A DNA stretch of 64,000 nucleotides, taken from NCBI GenBank assembly GCA_965220415.1, contig OZ244829.1, positions 4,712,001 to 4,776,000 on the forward strand. The letters run 5' to 3'. This stretch comes from JAJDTR01 sp965220415 (GTDB lineage Bacteria; Poribacteria; WGA-4E; JAJDTR01). Below are positions 33,881 through 42,983 of the stretch, piece by piece. The position numbers and the translations under genes were made by a program. Below the pieces are notes generated by a model, which worked only from the letters and a program-made list of their open reading frames with translations, searched no databases and was not told the DNA's origin. Within the stretch, counting starts at the first letter, position 1; every line of letters starts with the position of its first letter.

Positions 33881-34053
33881 TCGTTATTCCCTACTGCCCA
33901 ATTAGGCGGATGTTGGCGAGCAATCGCCCCAGTTTATTTCATATTCCACACGTAACTCTGAAGAGCAAACAATAATTGCCAGTTCACTGTCTTCGGGACT
34001 TGGCATTGCTATCCATCTTCCAAGTTGTGCGCCGTACAGCGTTTAATTTTGAC

Positions 34054-34083
34054 TTGACAGATAAGCAACCCAGTATGTATAAT
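34054..34083 (+). promoter_or_regulatory. Consensus promoter of the HU gene
   Basis: A perfect TTGACA (34054-34059) and a perfect TATAAT (34078-34083) with an 18-nt spacer, then a leader of about 55 nt to the AAAGGAGG-led start. It is the best promoter match in the window and consistent with abundant expression. Confidence 0.85.
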
Positions 34084-34146
34084 TGCGCAGAATCGCAGTC
34101 ATAATGCGACTCGAAGCATATTCACAATAACCTAAAGGAGGATAAG

Positions 34147-34431
34147 ATGGCTGATAGATTATCGAAGCAAGATGTCATCAATAGTGTTGTAGACGAAACA
34201 GGTTTGAGTAAGAAAGATGCTAGCGGCGCAGTTGACGCCGTAGTCAATACCATCAAAAATGCCCTCGCTGGAGGGAATTCGGTCGGGCTAATCGGGTTCG
34301 GTACTTTTGAAGTAAAGACTAGAGCGGCTCGTACAGGGCGCAACCCGCAGACAGGCGCGGAACTCAAAATCTCCGCGAAAAATGTCCCGTCCTTCAAGGC
34401 TGGCAAAGAGCTTAAAGACGCTGTCGCTTAA
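34147..34431 (+). CDS. HU-family nucleoid DNA-binding protein
   Basis: A 94-residue protein of standard HU length. It opens with MADRLSKQDVINSVVDETGLSKKDA (helical dimer part, abbreviated), then GFGTFEVKTRAARTGRNPQTG, which contains the signature arm motif with the conserved R-x-G-R-N-P-x-T-G that intercalates into DNA, and ends VPSFKAGKELKDAV. It binds DNA as a dimer and bends it in the nucleoid. AAAGGAGG lies about 5 nt before ATG. HU versus IHF cannot be fully separated by sequence, but HU is the better fit. It marks the right edge of the repeat-rich region. Confidence 0.95.
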   Translation: MADRLSKQDVINSVVDETGLSKKDASGAVDAVVNTIKNALAGGNSVGLIGFGTFEVKTRAARTGRNPQTGAELKISAKNVPSFKAGKELKDAVA

Positions 34432-34767
34432 TGTCCCTTTGAAAGATTCCGGATTTTGGACGCCTTGATTTGTTAGGGAACATTCCCCACGCAAGTTGAG
34501 GCTTCCAATGTCCTGCATTGCCCGATTCATCTTCTAACGTGTAGAATTTATCTTCACGAAATACATCAAACATCCTAAAACAGTCACGCAAGATTGGTAA
34601 ACCGGGCGTGATTCTATTATCCCATCATTATACTTCCATCCAATCTTTCATTTCAAGTGAATCCTTCGACGACAAAGATTCTCTGTCACCGAACAGTGGA
34701 TTTAATTCTGGTTTGATACGTCCAAAAACGTCCACTATCCAGACGTTGTCTTGATGCGCGGTAAACG
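34432..34767. other. Spacer, nothing recognised
   Basis: About 336 bases with no gene, no member of the repeat families seen to the left, and no clear terminator hairpin. Confidence 0.5.
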
Positions 34768-34947
34768 ATGACGACTTGGAATCGGGAAGGTGCGGATGTC
34801 GTGAACATGATCAAACACACATGTCGCCGATGTCTTATAGCTTCCGGTTGGAGCGTCGTGATTACTGTCGAAGTCAAAATGCGTCAAAACGTACAAGGTG
34901 TGTGGTACAAGATTCGTCGTCAGTCTCGGTACAAAAACGTGATTTGA
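34768..34947 (+). CDS. Possible 59-aa protein upstream of the sugar kinase
   Basis: An open frame of 59 codons from ATG 34768 to TGA 34947. It has a CxxC (HTCRRC), a hydrophobic beta-like stretch (SGWSVVITVEVKM) and a basic tail. It ends 21 nt before the sugar-kinase start, in the same direction. No good ribosome site is visible, and the opposite strand is also open here, so it may be chance. No family recognised. Confidence 0.3.
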   Translation: MTTWNREGADVVNMIKHTCRRCLIASGWSVVITVEVKMRQNVQGVWYKIRRQSRYKNVI

Positions 34948-34968
34948 GGCCGTCACAGGAGATTATTG

Positions 34969-36021
34969 ATGTTACTTCGAGCGCGTGCGCCCGTACGTAT
35001 TGATTTTGCTGGTGGTTGGACCGATGTTGCCCTATTTACAGAGGAGTCTAAAGGGTTAGTTGTAAACGCTGCAATAAATATCTATTCGTTCGCCACTATT
35101 GCGTGCGAAGAACGCCGGACAGCGTGCGATTCACCACGACAACAGCCTGATTTAAAAAATGGAGTTCGGCTGTATTCAGCGGATTTTGATGTCCACGTTG
35201 AATCACCGGATGTGAGTCAGCTTGAGTATGACGGCAATATTGACCTTGTGAAAGCGGCAATGCGCAAAATGTTGGGGAAAGGAAACGGATTCAGCCTTTC
35301 CACCCAATCAATTGCGCCGCCGGAAAGCGGACTCGGAACCTCGGCTGCAATGGGAGTTGCGTTAGTCGGCGTCATTGGTACCTTCAAAGATTCGCCGCTG
35401 CTGCCTTATGAATGCGCTGAATTGGCGAGTTCAATTGAACGCCACGAATTAGAGATTCTTGGCGGTAAGCAAGATCACTACGCCAGTGCGGTCGGCGGAA
35501 TCAACTTCATGGAGTTTATGGGCGAAGAGGTCAGGACATCTAGCCTTAAAATTGCGCCTGAGGTCTGTTACGAGCTTGAGAAAAATCTTGTCTTATGTTA
35601 CTCGGGTAAATCTCGTCCCTCTGGGAATATCCATCAAAATGTGACCGATGCGTACGTGAACAAAGATGTGAAAACGCGAACGGCACTGAGAAACATGAAA
35701 GAAATTGCCCAAGCTGCCAAAACTGCGCTCATGAACGGCAAGCTGTCAAATTTCGGCCAACTACTTAATGAGAATTGGGCTAATCAAAAGTCTCTTCACC
35801 CTTCGGTGACAAATGAACATATTGACGGCCTATTCAAAACTGCACTGACCAGTGGTGCAATTGGCGGAAAGGCGTGTGGTGCAGGCGGGGGCGGATGCCT
35901 CGTGTTCTATTGCGAGCCGGATCAAGAACATCGGGTCCGTCAAAGGCTTGAAGAGTCGGGCGCGAAAATTATTGACTTCAACTTTGATTTCGGGGGACTA
36001 CAGACGTGGCGAGTCGATTAA
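34969..36021 (+). CDS. GHMP-family sugar kinase (HddA-like heptose 7-phosphate kinase)
   Basis: A 350-residue kinase. The start is ATG 34969, with AGGAGA 6 nt upstream; a TTG codon just before it is the alternative. GHMP motifs are complete: N-terminal APVRIDFAGGWTD, the phosphate-binding loop PPESGLGTSAAMG, the LGGKQDHYASAVGGINFMEF segment characteristic of D-glycero-alpha-D-manno-heptose 7-phosphate kinases and fucose kinases, and the C-terminal KACGAGGGGCLVFY loop. It would phosphorylate a sugar or sugar phosphate at the anomeric carbon for nucleotide-sugar synthesis. Within 1.2 kb is a UDP-glucose dehydrogenase, consistent with polysaccharide or S-layer glycan precursor supply. The exact sugar is inferred from similarity only. 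Confidence 0.8.
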   Translation: MLLRARAPVRIDFAGGWTDVALFTEESKGLVVNAAINIYSFATIACEERRTACDSPRQQPDLKNGVRLYSADFDVHVESPDVSQLEYDGNIDLVKAAMRKMLGKGNGFSLSTQSIAPPESGLGTSAAMGVALVGVIGTFKDSPLLPYECAELASSIERHELEILGGKQDHYASAVGGINFMEFMGEEVRTSSLKIAPEVCYELEKNLVLCYSGKSRPSGNIHQNVTDAYVNKDVKTRTALRNMKEIAQAAKTALMNGKLSNFGQLLNENWANQKSLHPSVTNEHIDGLFKTALTSGAIGGKACGAGGGGCLVFYCEPDQEHRVRQRLEESGAKIIDFNFDFGGLQTWRVD

Positions 36022-36079
36022 ATCCGTACAGTCCGATTGTGTTACCCGAAAAATGCCGTTGACCACGGAGTCCTCACAC

Positions 36080-37102
36080 GTGAAGAATAACAGTCAGATA
36101 AATATAGCAGACGCGGACCTAAAAGCTGCGGAATTCCTCACCAAGGCACGTGCAAGAATCTTAGAGGAATTAAAGAAGCAGATTGTGGGTCAGCAGAACG
36201 TCATTGATGAACTCTTAATCTCCCTGTTTTCTCAAGGCCACTGTCTGCTTGTCGGGGTGCCTGGATTAGCAAAAACACTATTAATAAACAGTCTCGCTCG
36301 GATTCTGGATCTCGAGTTTAATCGAATCCAATTTACGCCCGATCTGATGCCCTCAGACATTATCGGCACGGATATTATTCAAGAAGATGTCGAGACGGGA
36401 AGCAGATCATTTCGCTTCATTAAAGGTCCAGTTTTCTCAAACATCGTACTCGCAGATGAGATTAATCGTACTCCGCCAAAAACGCAAGCCGCACTGTTGC
36501 AGGCGATGCAGGAGTACAAAGTATCGGCAGGCGGGACGACTTACGGTTTGGACCTTCCCTTCTTCGTGTTGGCGACCCAAAATCCAATCGAACAAGAGGG
36601 AACATATCCGCTTCCAGAAGCACAGCTAGATCGCTTTATGTTCAATATCCACATTGACTATCCCGATAAAGATGACGAAAAACAGATAGTCATGGCTACA
36701 ACCTCCGCCTACAATCCGAAATTGGATCACGTGCTGACTGGAGACGAAATCCTGCGCTTGCAGAAGATAGTGCGCAAAGTGCCTATCGCGGAGTCAATTG
36801 TAAACTACGCTGTCGAATTGAGCCGGAACTCTCGCCCCAACACGCCAGAGGCACTTAAAGAGGTTAAAGACTGGGTGAGTTGGGGTGCGGGCCCTCGTGC
36901 CTCACAGCATCTTGTGTTAGGTGGTAAAGCACGTGCAATCATGCACGGCCGCTATCATGTATCCTGTGACGACATAAGAGCTGTTGCGAAACCCGTTCTA
37001 CGCCACCGGATCCTTACAAACTTTAACGCCGAGGCGGATGGAATCACAAGCCTCGATATTATCAACCGCCTGCTAGAAACTACTAAACCACCAGACTCCT
37101 AG
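36080..37102 (+). CDS. MoxR-family AAA+ ATPase
   Basis: About 340 residues. I prefer GTG 36080 because GGAG lies 9 nt upstream. ATG 36053 is possible, and a longer frame from 35852 would overlap the kinase gene and is unlikely. Motifs: QIVGQQNVIDELL, Walker A GVPGLAKT, Walker B NIVLADEINRTPPKTQAALLQAMQE (abbreviated: LADEINR), sensor 1 ATQNPIEQEGTYPLPEAQLDRF, and the C-terminal ASQHLVLGGKARA segment, all hallmarks of MoxR. These ATPases act as chaperones that activate metalloenzymes or envelope complexes, normally next to DUF58/VWA genes. None is present here, so this is an orphan. It starts 58 nt after the kinase stop and may be co-transcribed with it. Confidence 0.9.
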   Translation: MKNNSQINIADADLKAAEFLTKARARILEELKKQIVGQQNVIDELLISLFSQGHCLLVGVPGLAKTLLINSLARILDLEFNRIQFTPDLMPSDIIGTDIIQEDVETGSRSFRFIKGPVFSNIVLADEINRTPPKTQAALLQAMQEYKVSAGGTTYGLDLPFFVLATQNPIEQEGTYPLPEAQLDRFMFNIHIDYPDKDDEKQIVMATTSAYNPKLDHVLTGDEILRLQKIVRKVPIAESIVNYAVELSRNSRPNTPEALKEVKDWVSWGAGPRASQHLVLGGKARAIMHGRYHVSCDDIRAVAKPVLRHRILTNFNAEADGITSLDIINRLLETTKPPDS

Positions 37103-37184
37103 GCGATCGAAGTAGCAATTTTCAGCTATAGTGTGGGTCATTTCCGTGATCGCCAATTCTTTTATCGAATAACGTGTTATTCCT

Positions 37185-38546
37185 TTGAAAGTCGCAATTA
37201 TCGGCACCGGTTACGTTGGGCTAACAACCTGCCTCGCCATGGCTTACTTAAATCACGAAGTCATAGGCGTGGACAAGGATTCAGACAAGCTCGGTTTGTT
37301 ACGCCAAGGAATAAGTCCCATCCACGAAACCGGCGTCCAAGCACTTCTCAATCAAACTACCGAGAATATCTGTTTCACCGATGACTTGAGAAGTGCAGTA
37401 GCCGATTCGGAAGTCATCATGATCGCTGTTGGTACCCCGCCGAAGCAGGATGGTGAAGCTGATATCCGCTATGTGGAGGAGGCAGCAAAGGAAGTTGCTT
37501 GTGGTCTTGAACCGAATCGGGAGTATGTCATCGTTATAAAATCAACAGTCCCGATTGGTACGAATCGCCGTATTGCGCACTTGGTACATTCTGCGCTTCA
37601 GGCACGCGGTGTTAGAACTGATGTGTGTTTTGCGTCTAATCCGGAATTCCTGCAGGAAGGTCTCGCATTGCGCGGCACGTTCTACCCAGATCGCGTTGTT
37701 GTCGGTACAGATCGCCCCGAAGCTGTTGATGCTATGCAGCGGCTGCATAAACCAATCCTTGAGCGCTCTTTTGACCCTCCGAGTTTCTTGGCAGCGCCAG
37801 ACGATGAAAATTTACCCTCCCTAATTGCAACGGACGCCACAAATGCCGAGATGATAAAATATGCAGCAAACACCTTCCTGGCGCTCAAAATCAGTTTTAT
37901 CAATGAGATAGCAGGGCTTTGTGAACGAGTTGAAGCCGATGTGACAGAAGTAGCACGTGGTGTCGGATTGGATTCTCGCATCTCCCATCGCTTCCTTCAA
38001 GCTGGTGTTGGATGGGGTGGTAGCTGCTTTCCAAAGGACACCGCCGCGCTTCTAAGGGTGGCTTCAGAATACGGTTATTCAATGCCGATTATTGAGGCGG
38101 CGCGCGAGGTCAATCAGCGACAGCGTACATTAATCGTAGAGAAACTACAGCACGCCCTGAAAATCCTACGCGGACGAACAATAGGAATCTTGGGACTTGC
38201 TTTCAAACCAAACACAGACGATGTTCGCGGGGCTCCGGCATTGGAGATAATTCGACTACTTAATGAGCAGGGGGCTTACGTCCGTGCTCACGATCCGGTG
38301 GCGATTCCGCATGCCCGCGAAGACCTTGAGAACATTGAAATAAAATTTGTGGAGGATGCGTATGCGGTGTCCATCGCCGCTGATGCGGTAGTAATCATAA
38401 CTGATTGGAACGAATACCGATCTCTTAATCTCCACGCATTGGCGAAGCCTATGAGTACACCCATTTTGATAGACGGCCGCAATATTTATTCCCCAGACGA
38501 AGCCCGTGATGCTGGATTTCAGTACATGGGAATTGGTCGAGGATGA
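37185..38546 (+). CDS. ugd: UDP-glucose 6-dehydrogenase
   Basis: A 453-residue enzyme of the UDP-glucose/GDP-mannose dehydrogenase family, oxidising UDP-glucose to UDP-glucuronate with two NAD+. The N-terminal Rossmann motif GTGYVGL, the KSTVPIGT and NPEFLQEGLAL signatures, the catalytic cysteine in GVGWGGSCFPKDT and the C-terminal LAFKPNTDDVRGAP are all present. Length is typical. The start is TTG at 37185 with no clear Shine-Dalgarno site; no earlier in-frame start is open. It supplies acidic sugar precursors for exopolysaccharide or capsule and sits behind a GHMP sugar kinase. Confidence 0.92.
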   Translation: MKVAIIGTGYVGLTTCLAMAYLNHEVIGVDKDSDKLGLLRQGISPIHETGVQALLNQTTENICFTDDLRSAVADSEVIMIAVGTPPKQDGEADIRYVEEAAKEVACGLEPNREYVIVIKSTVPIGTNRRIAHLVHSALQARGVRTDVCFASNPEFLQEGLALRGTFYPDRVVVGTDRPEAVDAMQRLHKPILERSFDPPSFLAAPDDENLPSLIATDATNAEMIKYAANTFLALKISFINEIAGLCERVEADVTEVARGVGLDSRISHRFLQAGVGWGGSCFPKDTAALLRVASEYGYSMPIIEAAREVNQRQRTLIVEKLQHALKILRGRTIGILGLAFKPNTDDVRGAPALEIIRLLNEQGAYVRAHDPVAIPHAREDLENIEIKFVEDAYAVSIAADAVVIITDWNEYRSLNLHALAKPMSTPILIDGRNIYSPDEARDAGFQYMGIGRG

Positions 38547-38622
38547 CAGTTCCAGTTCACGCTTATTTTTATATTCCCACACATCACGCGTTGCTCTTCA
38601 TTTCTTTTGGTTTGTATTGATT

Positions 38623-39204
38623 ATGGTACATATCACACCTAGCCTTCAAGAACCGCGTCCATTCGACTTGAATTGCCAACGCTATTGTCCAAGGCATCCC
38701 TTTCCTGCTTATCGCCATATTCCCGGCTTGACTCCGCACCCCGTTAAAGATCCGGCGGGCCACAGTTACGGCATTGACGAATCGACAGAGCCCCGAGTCT
38801 TATCCCCGGAGGCTTGGCGAACCAATGAGGATTACCTCTACGGAGTGGATCTCTACAACTTTGCCTTCTGGTGGGAAGCACATGAATCGTGGGAGGGGTT
38901 ATGGCATCACGCCGAGGACGACTATCGTTTATTCCTTCAAGGATTGATTCAAATCTCCGCGGCGTTAATCAAGCACCACATGCGGATGCCAAGACCTGTA
39001 CGCACGCTTTCCACCGCCGGGTCTGACAAGTTGCAAGAGGTACTTTTAAAGCTCAAACCTCCTACGGAAACTTATATGGGCATAAATCTGAATGAGTTCT
39101 TGTCCCGCCTTAATGTTTTCTTTGCGCCATTCCGCTTCGATTCTGTCTCTGATGAGGTCTATACCTCCCCAACTGTCAACCCTCAGATTCAGCTAGTTTT
39201 CTAA
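38623..39204 (+). CDS. DUF309-family protein
   Basis: About 193 residues from ATG 38623. An earlier ATG at 38506 would overlap the dehydrogenase and adds an implausible leader. The core (about residues 80-140) carries the DUF309 pattern NFAFWWEAHESWEGLW and FLQGLIQISAALIKHHM: a helical fold with conserved E-x-H-E and W residues, of unknown biochemical role. The N-terminal 75 residues are proline/histidine-rich. No clear ribosome site. The family occurs broadly in bacteria and archaea without known function, and neighbours do not clarify it. Confidence 0.7.
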   Translation: MVHITPSLQEPRPFDLNCQRYCPRHPFPAYRHIPGLTPHPVKDPAGHSYGIDESTEPRVLSPEAWRTNEDYLYGVDLYNFAFWWEAHESWEGLWHHAEDDYRLFLQGLIQISAALIKHHMRMPRPVRTLSTAGSDKLQEVLLKLKPPTETYMGINLNEFLSRLNVFFAPFRFDSVSDEVYTSPTVNPQIQLVF

Positions 39205-39369
39205 TCGCCATCCCTCTCGTCTTTTTATCTTTTCAGTTTTTTCTCCCTCTAACCATCGGTCAATCGCTACCGCCTTTCTTCAAATTATGGACCATGCTTT
39301 TGTCTTGACCGTTTCGTGGCGCTTGGATATAATCCGCTTGAAGTCTCCTAGTTCGTTCTGCGGTATAGT

Positions 39370-40800
39370 ATGAACATGCACGAGAAAAACCTAACCACCG
39401 AACAACAAGCCGCCCTACGCCGTATCCCGTCCATCGAAAGACTATTGGCTCAAGAGGGATTCTTGGCGTTGCAAGAAAAGTATTCCCGCAACTTGGTGAC
39501 AGATGTTCTTCGCAGCGTTGTTGCCGAAGTAAGAAGACGCATCTTCGATGAAGGTATAAGTTTCGACAGCATTGACGAATCGACGTACCTTCAACTCGTC
39601 CACGGTAAACTTCACGAAATAACTACGTCAACGCTTCGTCCGCTTGTCAATGCCACTGGAACCATTACTCACACAAATCTAGGAAGATCGTTGCTCAGTG
39701 AATCGGCTCGGGAGAACCTCTCCCAAGTCGCGGTCAACTTCATAAATCTCGAATACGATTTCGAGACTGGCGAACGCGGCCACCGTGACCACATTACCGA
39801 GCCACTGTTGCAGCGATTGACCGGGTGTGAGGCATCGACCGTCGTAAACAATAATGCCGCAGCTGTGCTCTTAACCTTGAACACCCTAGCCCAAGGCAAA
39901 GAGGTGATTGTTTCGCGTGGCGAGTTGATTGAAATCGGCGGTGCATTCCGAATTCCTGACATCATGGCCGCGAGTGGCGCCATCTTGCGGGAGGTAGGCA
40001 CGACCAATCGAACGCATTTCAGGGACTACGAAAATGCGATTAACGAAAACACGGCGCTCATCCTAAAGGTGCACCCGAGCAACTATAAAATTGTCGGTTT
40101 TTCCTCGACTCCGGAAATATCAGAGATTTCGGAGCTAGGGCGTAGGAGTGGAATCCCGATCATGGAAGACCTTGGCAGCGGGTCGTTAATTGACCTGACA
40201 CGCTATGGTCTTCCTCGTGAGCCAGTCGTACGCGAACGGCTTGACGCAGGAGTTGAAATTGTAACCTTCAGTGGAGACAAATTGCTTGGGGGACCTCAGG
40301 GAGGCATAATTGTCGGCAAGGCAGATTTGGTGCAGCAGATTCGGGCGAATCCTCTCATGCGGGCGCTGCGCGTTGGAAAACTGACAATAGCCGCCCTTGA
40401 AGCAACTCTGCGGCTCTACCTTAATGAAGACTACCTGCTTCAGGAACTACCGATGTTGAGTTGTTATGCTCGGACGCATGCAGAACTTCAAATGGTCGCA
40501 GAAGAGTTGAAGACGAATCTTCGTCGTGTCTTTGGAGAAACCATCCGCATTACAATCGAAGAGAGCCGAGTGCAGATCGGCAGCGGATCCCTGCCCGTAG
40601 AGACATTGTCTAGTCTATCAGTAGTCTTGGAATCGCAGCAGATGTCGGCCGAGTACCTCGCAGCACAGTTCCGCATTCAGAGGACCCCAGTAATTGGCCG
40701 TACGCAGGATGGCAAGTTTTGGCTGGATGTGCGAACGATAGGAAAAAGACAACTCAACTGGGTCATTGAGGCAGCCCAGAGTATAACCTGTACCAATTAG
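39370..40800 (+). CDS. selA: L-seryl-tRNA(Sec) selenium transferase
   Basis: A 476-residue PLP enzyme that converts seryl-tRNA(Sec) to selenocysteyl-tRNA(Sec) using selenophosphate. N-terminal RRIPSIERLL, LVNATGTITHTNLGRSLLS, the PLP-lysine motif FSGDKLLGGPQGG (Lys304) and the C-terminal small domain match bacterial SelA at the usual length (460-480). It is followed 98 nt later by selB and then by the tRNA(Sec) gene, an ordered cluster for selenocysteine insertion. The selD gene for selenophosphate synthetase is not in this window. Confidence 0.95.
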   Translation: MNMHEKNLTTEQQAALRRIPSIERLLAQEGFLALQEKYSRNLVTDVLRSVVAEVRRRIFDEGISFDSIDESTYLQLVHGKLHEITTSTLRPLVNATGTITHTNLGRSLLSESARENLSQVAVNFINLEYDFETGERGHRDHITEPLLQRLTGCEASTVVNNNAAAVLLTLNTLAQGKEVIVSRGELIEIGGAFRIPDIMAASGAILREVGTTNRTHFRDYENAINENTALILKVHPSNYKIVGFSSTPEISEISELGRRSGIPIMEDLGSGSLIDLTRYGLPREPVVRERLDAGVEIVTFSGDKLLGGPQGGIIVGKADLVQQIRANPLMRALRVGKLTIAALEATLRLYLNEDYLLQELPMLSCYARTHAELQMVAEELKTNLRRVFGETIRITIEESRVQIGSGSLPVETLSSLSVVLESQQMSAEYLAAQFRIQRTPVIGRTQDGKFWLDVRTIGKRQLNWVIEAAQSITCTN

Positions 40801-40898
40801 AGATTCACGCTTTCCACTCGCGATCTCCTAGGTAAGGGCCACTTCAGCATAAACGGCTTCCGAAGTTTCAATCATTTAGGACCGAAAGACACTGCATA

Positions 40899-42815
40899 AT
40901 GCGACACGTTATTGTTGGAACAGCCGGTCACGTCGATCACGGAAAATCTGCCCTAATACACGCTCTAACCGGCATCGAAACCGATCGGCTCAGAGAAGAG
41001 AAGGAACGCGGGTTGTCGATTGAGTTAGGTTTTGCCTACTTCGATCTGCCCGACGGTTCAAGAGCAGGCATCGTTGATGTTCCAGGTCATGAGAAGTTTA
41101 TCCGAAATATGCTCTCCGGCGCATACGGAATGGACATCGTGTTGCTGGTTGTTGACTCCAAGGAGGGTGTCCAAGAGCAAACACTGGAACATCTGGAGAT
41201 TCTTGATCTCCTCGGGCTTTCAGCAGGGATTCTCGTAATGACCAAGGCTGACCTCGTGTCGCCGGCTCAGTTGGCAGAATCCTCCGAGATGGCACAAGAG
41301 ATGCTCGTCGGCACGTCGCTTGAAGGAATGCCGACTGTCCACGTGTCGTCACTCACCGGTCAAGGCTTGGATGTGCTCAAGAATTCGATTGTACAAAAGG
41401 TGAATGCCGTTGCTGAAGTGGGAGAAGGCGACGGGATCCCGCGCCTATATGTGGACCGTGTGTTTACAATGCAGGGATTTGGTGCCGTTGTCACAGGTAC
41501 ATTGATAACCGGGGGCATTCATCGTGAGCAACGTCTTGTTGTACTTCCCCAAGGACGAGAGGTGCGTGTACGCGGGGTACAGGTGCACAACGAATCGGCA
41601 GATCGAGCCCATGCTGGGCAACGCACCGCACTGAACTTGTCTGGTATATCCGCCGACGAAATTGAACGAGGTGATACAATCTGTCCTGTCAGTTTCTCTC
41701 AGGTGACCGACAACATTGACGTATCGCTCCGCGTTTTATCCTCGTTTCCGCGCACGCTTGAACACTGGACACGTCTGCGATTCTACCTTGGCACGACCGA
41801 GACGTTTTGCCGCACAATTCTATTGGTCGATGAAGTTGTGCAACGAGGCGAGACTGCGCAAATCCAACTCCGTTTGGAGAGGCCCGTTCTGACCTTCAGA
41901 GGCGACCGATTCATCGTGCGCGACTTTTCAGCGCAACATACAATCGGCGGCGGACAGGTCATTAACCCGTTTGCACCGCGACACAAACGGTTTACGGAGG
42001 AGACGCTAGAAGTTTTGGACGAGTGGAAAAGTGCGGATGACACTGATGTCATCAGCTTGCTACTGACGCAAAGCCGTGAACTGTGCATTCCACAGGAATT
42101 CCTGCATTACTATCTCTCCGGTTCTCGTACTGCCTTGGAACAGAATTTAAAGACGCTTGAGATAGACAAGAAAATTGTCCGATGGAAAGGCGGGACGCAG
42201 TTCATCTCGGCGGTGAACCGCACTGAAGCAGCCCAGGCAACCCTTCTTGGTGCACTAAGAGATTTTCACGAACAGAATCCGCTCGCGCCTGGCCAGAACG
42301 TCGCGCAGTTACAACGGCAGATTGAATTAGATGGCGCGGCATTTGAAAGAATTGCAGACCTCCTGATTCGGGGAAAACAGGTCATTAAAGATGGTAATCT
42401 CCTCCGAATGGCGTCGCACCAAATTCAATTCTCGGCGGAGACGGCGGGAATAAAAGACCAAATCGAGGACGTATTGTTAAGGGCAGGATTGAATGCGCCA
42501 AATCTAGGGGAACTGGAAACGAAATTTGGGGAATATCCGCCCCAACTGATCCAGCAGACATTCTACGCCTTGGTAAATCTCGGCCGGTTTATCAAGATTG
42601 CGGACGGGTACTTCATTCATTCGGATACACGTAAGAAGAGCCTGAACTTACTTACCAATTACCTGCGAGAAAATGATATAATCACTGTCTCCGAATTTCG
42701 TGAACTTGCAAAGACTTCTCGTAAATATGCCGTGCCTTTTCTCGAATACTGCGATGGTCAAGGCATCACCGTCCGAATGGACAATCATCGTCGTTTGCGA
42801 AAATCAGCAGGATGA
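40899..42815 (+). CDS. selB: Selenocysteine-specific elongation factor
   Basis: A 638-residue translational GTPase that delivers selenocysteyl-tRNA to UGA codons marked by a SECIS hairpin. G1 AGHVDHGK (9-16), a G2-type threonine region, G3 DVPGHEKF (60-67) and G4 TKAD (115-118) are present. EF-Tu-like domains II and III follow, then the SelB-specific C-terminal extension with winged-helix repeats (about 370-638) that reads the SECIS element. It has the normal length for bacterial SelB. No strong ribosome site. The last codons lie 29 nt before the tRNA(Sec) gene. Confidence 0.95.
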   Translation: MRHVIVGTAGHVDHGKSALIHALTGIETDRLREEKERGLSIELGFAYFDLPDGSRAGIVDVPGHEKFIRNMLSGAYGMDIVLLVVDSKEGVQEQTLEHLEILDLLGLSAGILVMTKADLVSPAQLAESSEMAQEMLVGTSLEGMPTVHVSSLTGQGLDVLKNSIVQKVNAVAEVGEGDGIPRLYVDRVFTMQGFGAVVTGTLITGGIHREQRLVVLPQGREVRVRGVQVHNESADRAHAGQRTALNLSGISADEIERGDTICPVSFSQVTDNIDVSLRVLSSFPRTLEHWTRLRFYLGTTETFCRTILLVDEVVQRGETAQIQLRLERPVLTFRGDRFIVRDFSAQHTIGGGQVINPFAPRHKRFTEETLEVLDEWKSADDTDVISLLLTQSRELCIPQEFLHYYLSGSRTALEQNLKTLEIDKKIVRWKGGTQFISAVNRTEAAQATLLGALRDFHEQNPLAPGQNVAQLQRQIELDGAAFERIADLLIRGKQVIKDGNLLRMASHQIQFSAETAGIKDQIEDVLLRAGLNAPNLGELETKFGEYPPQLIQQTFYALVNLGRFIKIADGYFIHSDTRKKSLNLLTNYLRENDIITVSEFRELAKTSRKYAVPFLEYCDGQGITVRMDNHRRLRKSAG

Positions 42816-42844
42816 CGCATGTGATGGCTCGATATGTGTCCGAT

Positions 42845-42939
42845 GGGAGGGGATAGGGTCCGGTGGCTCTACTGGTCTTCAAAACCAGCTTGTCTATACA
42901 AAGTAGATAGGTGGGTTCGACTCCCACCCTCTCCCGCCA
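42845..42939 (+). tRNA. selC: tRNA-Sec (anticodon UCA)
   Basis: A 95-nt tRNA with all selenocysteine hallmarks. The acceptor stem is 8 bp (GGGAGGGG 42845-42852 with CCTCTCCC 42928-42935), with discriminator G and an encoded CCA (42937-42939). The D-stem is 6 bp with a 4-nt loop. The anticodon stem is CTGGT/ACCAG with anticodon TCA at 42879-42881. There is a long variable arm (about 42889-42910) and a 5-bp T-stem GTGGG/CCCAC. The 8+5 acceptor/T geometry identifies bacterial tRNA(Sec). Confidence 0.97.
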
Positions 42940-42983
42940 TTGACGTTTCTTGAAAGCGTTTGTAATAATCTCGTATACGCCCA

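Larger units (their letters stand above)
32581..34146. repeat. 1.5-kb spacer: promoter, MITE, hairpins, gene remnant
   Basis: No intact gene. It contains a strong plus-strand promoter with a possible small RNA (32821-32985), GATC elements (33047-33130), a palindromic hairpin with inverted GTAG foot (33176-33200), a complete MITE (33230-33466), an ORF remnant (33467-33706), a second MITE left end (33707) with nested GATC elements (33743-33880), and the HU promoter at the right end. Confidence 0.75.
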
